DNA from: Robiginitomaculum sp.
GTDB taxonomy: Bacteria; Pseudomonadota; Alphaproteobacteria; Caulobacterales; Maricaulaceae
DNA: 56,694 nucleotides
Direction: 5' to 3'
Assembly: GCA_002733905.1 (NCBI GenBank)
Contig: NVXK01000008.1
Location: 106,358-163,051 of the forward strand
Shown here: positions 51,343-56,694 of the stretch, in pieces
Position numbering within the stretch: the first letter of the stretch is position 1
Layout of the letters: every line of letters starts with the position of its first letter
Translations under genes and position numbers: made by a program
The notes under the pieces: generated by a model
Seen by the model: the letters and a program-made list of their open reading frames with translations, nothing else
Told to the model about the DNA's origin: nothing
Databases searched by the model: none

Positions 51343-51858
51343 ATGCCAGAATCTAAAAATGAAATTAATACGGAATCCAAAACGGAACCCAAAACTGAGC
51401 ACTGGTTTTATCATCTGGAGCAAAGCTCCCTTGAGCAAATATTGCCAGATATTTTGGGAAAAACCCACGCGAAAGGGTGGCGCGCACTTGTAAAAGTCGG
51501 GCCGCTCCTTGGCGCACCCAATGTTCAGCTTAAACGTTTTGATGATTATCTCTGGACGTTTAAGAAAGATTCCTTTCTACCTCATGGTCGTGATGACGAA
51601 CCTATGGCAGAACATCACCCCATACTCCTCAGTACCGATTGCCAAGACCTTGGTGACGCGGATGTGGTTATCCTTATTGGTGGTGCTGAAATGCAAAATG
51701 TTGAGGGGGTGCAACGATGTATCACCATACTCGACGGGAATGATGACGCCGACAAAGCCATCGCGCGAGGACGGTGGAAACAAGCCAAAGCAGATGATTT
51801 GTCAGTTGCTTATTGGAAACAAGACGATTTTGGAAAATGGGGACAGCCGTTTAAGTAA
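51343..51858 (+). CDS. holC: DNA polymerase III chi subunit
   Basis: 171 residues. HWFYHLEQSSLEQILPDILGKTHAKGWRALVKVG at the start, the DDYLWTFKKDSFLPHG motif and HHPILLST are characteristic of HolC. The chi subunit links the clamp loader to single-strand binding protein. The first 20 residues, rich in Lys, Glu and Thr, are an extra. It is co-transcribed with pepA. A 19-bp tandem array starts at its stop codon. Confidence 0.9.
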   Translation: MPESKNEINTESKTEPKTEHWFYHLEQSSLEQILPDILGKTHAKGWRALVKVGPLLGAPNVQLKRFDDYLWTFKKDSFLPHGRDDEPMAEHHPILLSTDCQDLGDADVVILIGGAEMQNVEGVQRCITILDGNDDADKAIARGRWKQAKADDLSVAYWKQDDFGKWGQPFK

Positions 51859-51909
51859 GAACTAATAAAATAAGTAAGAACTAATAAAATAAGTAAGAAC
51901 TAATAAAAA
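51853..51909 (+). repeat. 19-bp tandem array (3 copies) starting at the holC stop
   Basis: AAGTAAGAACTAATAAAAT is present at 51853-51871 and 51872-51890 exactly, and at 51891-51909 with one change. The first copy contains the TAA stop of holC. Unlike the 15-bp arrays the unit is not a multiple of three, so the stops shift frame from copy to copy. Confidence 0.93.
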
Positions 51910-51958
51910 ATACTCACATTTAATCTCAGTGATTATGTTTTAAATTTCTGACTTATTT

Positions 51959-52168
51959 TTATTCTTTTCTAAATTTACGACCAAGCCAAAAATTGGTAAT
52001 AAAAAATATTGGAAAAATAGAAATCCAGAGACTTAAGTCGACCATGCTGCTGAAAGTATCGTGAATGTGGGCAATATAATAATGAAGGCAGATAAGTATC
52101 ATAAAGAGGAAGCAGTTAGCCCACACTAGATACCATCCCAATTTTGTTAACGATCTTCTACTTTTCAT
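51959..52168 (-). CDS. Small two-span membrane protein, hypothetical
   Basis: 69 residues, not recognised. Two hydrophobic segments (about 12-32 and 43-60) with a basic N-terminus (MKSRRS) and basic C-terminus (GRKFRKE), a typical small inner-membrane hairpin. AAGG lies eight bases before the ATG. It is convergent with holC and AT-rich. It may be a real small gene; no partner can be named. Confidence 0.5.
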   Translation of the reverse strand: MKSRRSLTKLGWYLVWANCFLFMILICLHYYIAHIHDTFSSMVDLSLWISIFPIFFITNFWLGRKFRKE

Positions 52169-52455
52169 GCCTTTGCCTTGAAGACTATGCTCTTATTACT
52201 TTACGCCTGAAATATACATGTCTTTATTGTACAGCTTTTAGTTGATTTTACTTGAGTTGTAAACGTTGTAAAATAATCTAGATTTCTTTGTCATTCCTTG
52301 TGTAATGAAACCGCATATGGGTATTCGGCAGAAAATTTAGTTATAGATGAACATCTGTAACTTTTAATTACGGGGCGAAAATGTGCGGGTGGCTATAAAA
52401 GTATTGTTTTCTAGCCTATGTTGCATGTAGTTGATTCGTTACTCTGTGAGGTTTT

Positions 52456-52986
52456 GTGCGTGTAGGAATATTGTTTGGTGTGGCTGTGTTGCTCGCGAGT
52501 TGTCAAACTGTTGGCGGTGGAAATAATGAGGGCAATAGAGAATATGGGGGTGTCGCGGGATATGGTGTCGCGCAAGCACCATTGCAAAATGGTATTGTTG
52601 GCGAACTACCAACGGGGCGATATCGTCAGCCTATAAATTTACGTCCACGACCTCCACAACGTTTGCCGCAAGATGATATTTGTCGCTCACGACTTTACGC
52701 CGGACTGGTTGGACAGCATGAAGGTGGCATTGTGTTTTCTTCATTGCCGGGCAAAGCACGACTTGTGAAGCCCGGCTATACCGAATTTGATGAGGGAGAA
52801 ATGTTCGCGGATATGAGGCCAGAACCACGGCTTGTCGTTGTGCGTGAATATTTGTCGGGACAAAATATTTATACACCTGCCATAAATACCACGCGACGTG
52901 ATGGTGTTCTTGGCCCTATCCAAGAGGATCGTTTGACTATTGAACTCGACCGTGAAGGCTATGTGCGGCGCGTTAATTGTCGCTAG
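52456..52986 (+). CDS. Lipoprotein with I78-like protease-inhibitor domain
   Basis: 176 residues. A lipoprotein signal ends LLASC (cysteine at 16), followed by a Gly/Asn-rich linker. The C-terminal 100 residues resemble the I78 inhibitor family: CRSRLYAGLVGQHEGGIV near the start, then ARLVKPGYTEF and the closing DRLTIELDREGYVRRVNC. An insert of about 25 residues (YLSGQNIYTPAINTT) lies before the last strand, more than in typical I78 proteins. The assignment rests on motif memory. The start is GTG with GTGAGG five bases upstream. It stands alone. Confidence 0.6.
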   Translation: MRVGILFGVAVLLASCQTVGGGNNEGNREYGGVAGYGVAQAPLQNGIVGELPTGRYRQPINLRPRPPQRLPQDDICRSRLYAGLVGQHEGGIVFSSLPGKARLVKPGYTEFDEGEMFADMRPEPRLVVVREYLSGQNIYTPAINTTRRDGVLGPIQEDRLTIELDREGYVRRVNCR

Positions 52987-52998
52987 TAATATATTGAA

Positions 52999-54888
52999 TT
53001 ATATAATTATTCTTGATTGCGCGGTTTCGTAATTCTCGACAGCCTCGTACCATTCTTCTTCCGTACTCTCCATTTGAGAAATGTATTTAGCACGCTGTTG
53101 GCCGAGTTGTTTTGCTTTTTCGGGGGTGTCTGTAAACAGGTTTGGGGCGGCGAGTTCTGTTTCTGTTTTTGTGATTTTATCTTTAAGTTGTTCCATTTGT
53201 TTTTCAAGTTTTGCGACTTGTTTTTTCAAAGGTGCAATAGATTGACGGGCTTGGGCGGCGGCTTTACGTTGGCCTGATTTGGTATTGGTTTGGTCTTTTT
53301 TGGGTTTGTTCGCTGTGCGATGTTTTTCAAGTTGGCTTTTGCGGTAGTCTTCAAGTGTGCCTGCATAAGGAAGTATACGCCCATCACCGACGACCCAAAG
53401 ATGATCGACTACGGATTCGAGTAAATTCCTATCATGGGAAATGAGTATGACCGCACCTTCATAAGTGTTGAGGGCTTTGATGAGTTCAACGCGGCTATCC
53501 ATATCTAAATGGTTGGTGGGTTCATCGAGTACCAAAAGATGTGGTGCATCAAAACTGATCAGCGAGAATAAAAGACGCGCTTTTTCACCACCAGATAAAT
53601 CACGGGCAGGGGTTTCAGCATTTTCACTGCCAAGGCCAAAGCGAGCAAGACGCGCGCGTCTTTGGGCTTCGGTGGCGATGGGCATAAGTTCGACAACATG
53701 GTCATATGGGCTGTGATCTAGGTTTAAAGCATCAATTTCATGTTGCGCGAAATACCCAATTCTTAATTTTTTATGGCGACGGATATGTCCCGTTTGTGCG
53801 TGGAGCATGCCCATAACAGCTTTGGCAAATGTAGACTTACCTTCGCCGTTTTTACCGAGAATGCCAATGCGTACATCTTCATCAATACGGATATCAATTT
53901 TGCGTAGGATGGAAATATCATCGACATAGCCAAGGCTAACATCATCATCAAAACGTATAATCGGGGGGCTGAGCTTTTTGTCAGGACTGGGGAGTTCGAT
54001 AGGGGGAATGGGGTCGTTGACGATTGTCGCCACGGGTTTCATTTTTTCGAGGCGCTTTACACGAGACTGTGCTTGTTTGGCTTTTGAGGCTTTGGCTTTG
54101 AACCTGTTGACGAAACTTTCGAGGTGACGGCGTTCGTCATCCTGCTTGCTTTTAAGTGCCATGGAGTGAACTTGTTGCTCGGCCAGTTGCTTCTCGAAAT
54201 TGTCATAATCACCAGTATAACAAAAGAGTTTGAGATCGCGCAGATGCACAATATGGGTGATGGCGGCATTGAGGAAATCGCGGTCATGGGATACGATAAA
54301 GGCCGTTCCTGGATAGGTGCGGATATGTTGTTCGAGCCAGACCGTGCCTTCGATATCGAGATAGTTGGTTGGTTCATCAAGGAGGAGTAAATCCGGTTCT
54401 GCAAATAACATAGCGGCGAGGGCGATCCGCATACGCCAACCACCTGAGAACTCTGAACAGGGTTTGCGTTGATCATCGCCGCTAAAACCAAGGCCTGATA
54501 AAATAGAGCCTGCTCTGGCTTCGGCGGTATAGGCGTCGATATCTGCGAGGCGTGTGTGAATTTCAGCAATACGGATAGGGTCTTGTGCCGTTTCAGATTC
54601 TGCTAATAATGCGGTCAATTCTGTGTCGGCAACGACGACTGTTTCTAATAGTGTTTCGGGGCCAGACGGGACTTCTTGATCAACAGCGCCAAGACGGGCG
54701 CCTTTGCGGAGATTGATAGAGCCGTCATCAGGGCTGAGATCGCCTTTGATGATATTGAAGAGGGTAGATTTCCCTGTTCCATTTCGTCCGACAAGGCCGT
54801 ATTTGCCCCCTTTTGTGATGGCCAATGTTGCCTGATCGAACAGGGGGCGGCCTTCTATGCGAAACCCAAGATCGTTGATATGTAGCAT
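52999..54888 (-). CDS. ABC-F family ATPase
   Basis: 629 residues, two ABC domains in one chain and no membrane spans. First domain: Walker A GRNGTGKST (about 38-46), signature FSGGWRMRIALAAMLF, Walker B LLLLDEPTNYLD. Second: GKNGEGKST, LSGGEKARLLFSL, LLVLDEPTNHLD. The linker carries the ABC-F helical insert, and the C-terminus is a Lys/Glu-rich coiled coil. These proteins act on ribosomes at the E site; it resembles the YheS/Uup branch more than EttA, but the subgroup is uncertain. No antibiotic-resistance context is seen. Confidence 0.92.
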   Translation of the reverse strand: MLHINDLGFRIEGRPLFDQATLAITKGGKYGLVGRNGTGKSTLFNIIKGDLSPDDGSINLRKGARLGAVDQEVPSGPETLLETVVVADTELTALLAESETAQDPIRIAEIHTRLADIDAYTAEARAGSILSGLGFSGDDQRKPCSEFSGGWRMRIALAAMLFAEPDLLLLDEPTNYLDIEGTVWLEQHIRTYPGTAFIVSHDRDFLNAAITHIVHLRDLKLFCYTGDYDNFEKQLAEQQVHSMALKSKQDDERRHLESFVNRFKAKASKAKQAQSRVKRLEKMKPVATIVNDPIPPIELPSPDKKLSPPIIRFDDDVSLGYVDDISILRKIDIRIDEDVRIGILGKNGEGKSTFAKAVMGMLHAQTGHIRRHKKLRIGYFAQHEIDALNLDHSPYDHVVELMPIATEAQRRARLARFGLGSENAETPARDLSGGEKARLLFSLISFDAPHLLVLDEPTNHLDMDSRVELIKALNTYEGAVILISHDRNLLESVVDHLWVVGDGRILPYAGTLEDYRKSQLEKHRTANKPKKDQTNTKSGQRKAAAQARQSIAPLKKQVAKLEKQMEQLKDKITKTETELAAPNLFTDTPEKAKQLGQQRAKYISQMESTEEEWYEAVENYETAQSRIII

Positions 54889-55025
54889 TTGGGTATTCTC
54901 TCGGTCTTAAATCGCTCGGTTTGGGGCGAAATATTACAGTTTATCGTAAAACTCCGCTTCACAGATGCTAGTATGCTCGCTATAGAGCGTGGAATCAAAT
55001 TTTCTATCTTATTAAGGAGGCTTTT

Positions 55026-55448
55026 ATGGCCATTCAACGTACTTTTTCAATTATTAAGCCTGACGCGACGAAACGTAACCTTACTGGCAAAGTTAATGCC
55101 AAAATCGAAGAGGTTGGTCTACGTATTATTGCACAAAAACGTATTCAACTTAGCGAAGATCAAGCTAAAGGTTTTTACGCTGTGCATGCAGAGCGTCCAT
55201 TCTACAATGATCTTGTTGCATTCATGATTTCTGGCCCCGTTGTGGTTCAGGTTCTTGAAGGCGAAGATGCTATTCTTGCATACCGTACAGTTATGGGCGC
55301 TACCAACCCTGCAGAAGCTGACGCTGGTACAATCCGCGCTGAATTTGCGGAAAGCATTGACGCGAACACTGTGCATGGTTCAGATGCGACTGATACAGCT
55401 GCTGAAGAAATCAAATTCTTCTTCACAGATGCTGAAATCGTTGGCTAG
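55026..55448 (+). CDS. ndk: Nucleoside diphosphate kinase
   Basis: 140 residues. It equilibrates nucleoside di- and triphosphates through phospho-His117 in [29 protein letters not shown] at the start and [18 protein letters not shown] are fully conserved. AAGGAGG lies eight bases before the ATG, a strong ribosome-binding site. A terminator follows, so it is a single-gene transcript, divergent from the ABC-F gene. Confidence 0.97.
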   Translation: MAIQRTFSIIKPDATKRNLTGKVNAKIEEVGLRIIAQKRIQLSEDQAKGFYAVHAERPFYNDLVAFMISGPVVVQVLEGEDAILAYRTVMGATNPAEADAGTIRAEFAESIDANTVHGSDATDTAAEEIKFFFTDAEIVG

Positions 55449-55470
55449 TTCAATAATATATTTCGATATA

Positions 55471-55499
55471 AAAAACCCGCTCACTGAGCGGGTTTTTTT
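55471..55499. terminator. Rho-independent terminator between ndk and the vWA gene
   Basis: CCCGCTCA (55476-55483) pairs with TGAGCGGG (55485-55492), with the inner CA/TG probably open as a loop. A run of A precedes and seven T follow. It serves ndk and, in reverse, the convergent vWA gene. Confidence 0.92.
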
Positions 55500-55517
55500 G
55501 TGGCTTTGTAAAGATGT

Positions 55518-56694
55518 TTAGCGCTTTACACGTATAACCTCTTTGACAATGGACTCGCCTATTTCTGCGAAGGCCGCATCGAGTGCGGAGGAATTTGAGG
55601 CGGATTTAAAATAATTATCTCCGCTAGAACATTCTTGCATGAAATCTTCGGCATGTTGTTTTTGGTTCGCGGCGACGTCATAGGCAATGGCATAGATTTT
55701 AATGCCATCGTCTTTCATTTCGGCACAGGTTGCTAGAGATCGTTTGTCAAACCAATAATCGGTTTTACAGACTTGCTGATTTGATCCACCAGACGCGGGG
55801 TGGTGTATAACCCAATGGTCAAACCACCATTGCTGTGAATAGTATATAGTATTCCATCCATGGTAAGTATCTACCCAGTATTCGGGGTTTGAAACCCATT
55901 CTGTGCCACATTCATAAGATTGGTTGTTCGCGCCATCGGTCATGAATATAGCAAATTTAAGCGGTTCTTCGGTACCGTTCATAGCATTATGTATGTCGTT
56001 TTCGAATGTGAATGCATTGGCCGCGTCTTTAAGTGCTCCACTGGAATCTGTACCGTGTAATGCGTTCATAGCCGAGATCGCGCCATGGTTTAGAACGCCC
56101 CATTCAGGATGTCTTACCTTTGCAGGTATAACACCGTCATTATCAATATATGAATAGTTGTTTTGGTAATCCTGACTATAGGGATACAAAGCAGTGCGGA
56201 AAATATCATCGCCATTGGTATCAATATGGCCCATCGTGTCCATGAATGCGTTCATGCTGGCCTTTAAGCCTGTTAATTTAACTACTCCATTATTGTCATA
56301 ATACCCCATTGAACCAGAGTTATCGACGATGAAAAAGACACTTGCTGGTGTTCCTTGACTCGCTGCATACGCTACGTCGGATGTGGCTTCGAATGGGATT
56401 GTCGCAAAACTGGAGAGCACGCCCATAAATGCGGTAGTATATGTGCCTTTGACGGTTGCACGCGCTAAAAGCCTAGATTTATCGCCCTCATCTAAACCTG
56501 CATTACTTGCGTCTGATGTATCGATAATGTCGTATTCGACGACGCCCGTTATTGTACCTGTGAAATCGACCCCGCCAGCACCAATGTTCTCATATGGATA
56601 TTCAACACCGCCCGTGAACTGATCAGAGTTATTAAAATCGACAGATATAGATGCGGCGAGTGCCATATGATCTGCAGAAAATTGGGCAAGTGCC
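55518..56694 (-). CDS. vWA-domain protein resembling TadG/TadE-type pilus assembly protein (N-terminus cut off)
   Basis: The frame stays open to the right edge of the window, so the start is missing; 391 residues are visible. The visible start is short-strand rich; a von Willebrand A domain follows, with the complete metal site FFIVDNSGSMGYYD, a threonine/aspartate later in FAIFMTDGANNQSYECGTEW and a final helix DAAFAEIGESIVKEVIRVKR. Four or more cysteines (YECGT, QQVCKTD, ATCAEM, MQECSSG) suggest an exported, disulfide-bonded protein. TadG-like proteins with this C-terminal layout occur in tight-adherence pilus loci; no other tad gene is within the window, so the role is uncertain. Confidence 0.75.
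   Translation of the reverse strand, partial: ALAQFSADHMALAASISVDFNNSDQFTGGVEYPYENIGAGGVDFTGTITGVVEYDIIDTSDASNAGLDEGDKSRLLARATVKGTYTTAFMGVLSSFATIPFEATSDVAYAASQGTPASVFFIVDNSGSMGYYDNNGVVKLTGLKASMNAFMDTMGHIDTNGDDIFRTALYPYSQDYQNNYSYIDNDGVIPAKVRHPEWGVLNHGAISAMNALHGTDSSGALKDAANAFTFENDIHNAMNGTEEPLKFAIFMTDGANNQSYECGTEWVSNPEYWVDTYHGWNTIYYSQQWWFDHWVIHHPASGGSNQQVCKTDYWFDKRSLATCAEMKDDGIKIYAIAYDVAANQKQHAEDFMQECSSGDNYFKSASNSSALDAAFAEIGESIVKEVIRVKR

Overview
The window is a gene-dense, roughly 47% GC stretch of an alphaproteobacterial chromosome. Gene order points to that class: hflK-hflC-DUF2065-degP, the mreBCD-mrdA-rodA cell-shape cluster, rpsF-rpsR-rplI-dnaB-alr, and fabD-fabG-acpP-fabF-mltG-yicC-gmk facing rsmA-pdxA-surA-lptG-lptF, then pepA-holC. 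A large two-membrane-span coiled-coil protein resembling the Caulobacter polarity factor TipN and an Irr-type iron-control box support this. A moderate-GC marine relative of Hyphomonadaceae/Maricaulales is my best guess, but it is an inference. I saw no rRNA, tRNA, CRISPR array, transposase or prophage gene.

Layout. 1-5.8 kb: membrane-protein quality control (HflK partial, HflC, a Do-type protease), serB and miaA in divergent orientation, and a TVP38/TMEM64-family membrane protein. 5.9-11.5 kb: the elongasome operon. 11.5-15.2 kb: a secreted phosphodiesterase-like lipoprotein, a sodium-dependent symporter and an unknown lipoprotein. 15.3-18.9 kb: a four-gene Mla-type lipid transport operon. 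18.9-32.6 kb: the accessory part, with the TipN-like protein, a CPBP protease, an Arg/His/Ser-rich secreted repeat protein, an orphan Hpt protein, an acyl-activating enzyme, a type II peroxiredoxin behind an iron-control-like palindrome, a LysR regulator divergent from a small lipoprotein, a bicupin, an alpha carbonic anhydrase, a CoxE-like vWA protein, a Kazal-type lipoprotein and a DUF533 protein. 32.6-55.5 kb: core genes for cell wall (alr, mltG), replication (dnaB, holC), translation (rpsF, rpsR, rplI, rsmA, ABC-F), fatty acid synthesis, LPS export (lptF, lptG, surA), PLP synthesis (pdxA) and nucleotide metabolism (gmk, ndk). The right edge cuts a vWA protein resembling TadG.

How the genes fit together. 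Much of the window serves envelope growth and upkeep: MreBCD/PBP2/RodA build the lateral wall, Alr supplies D-alanine, MltG trims or ends glycan strands, the Fab enzymes supply acyl chains, LptFG and SurA assemble the outer membrane, and Mla moves phospholipids. The accessory segment leans towards stress and surface functions.

The most unusual signals are not genes. (1) Three genes (degP, fabD and a DUF1697 gene) end in tandem arrays of 15-bp units that each repeat the end of the gene with an in-frame TAG, giving three to five amber stops spaced five codons apart. A 19-bp array follows holC, and 12/15-bp repeats recur inside coding regions. (2) Positions 39031-39127 can fold into a complete four-way junction with no unpaired junction bases. 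(3) An exact TTAGAA-N3-TTCTAA palindrome lies upstream of the peroxiredoxin. (4) The rpsF leader can form a hairpin and, on the other strand, contains a 16-base match to the loop region of 5S rRNA as I remember it. All functional claims come from reading the sequence and remembering families; no database search was run.
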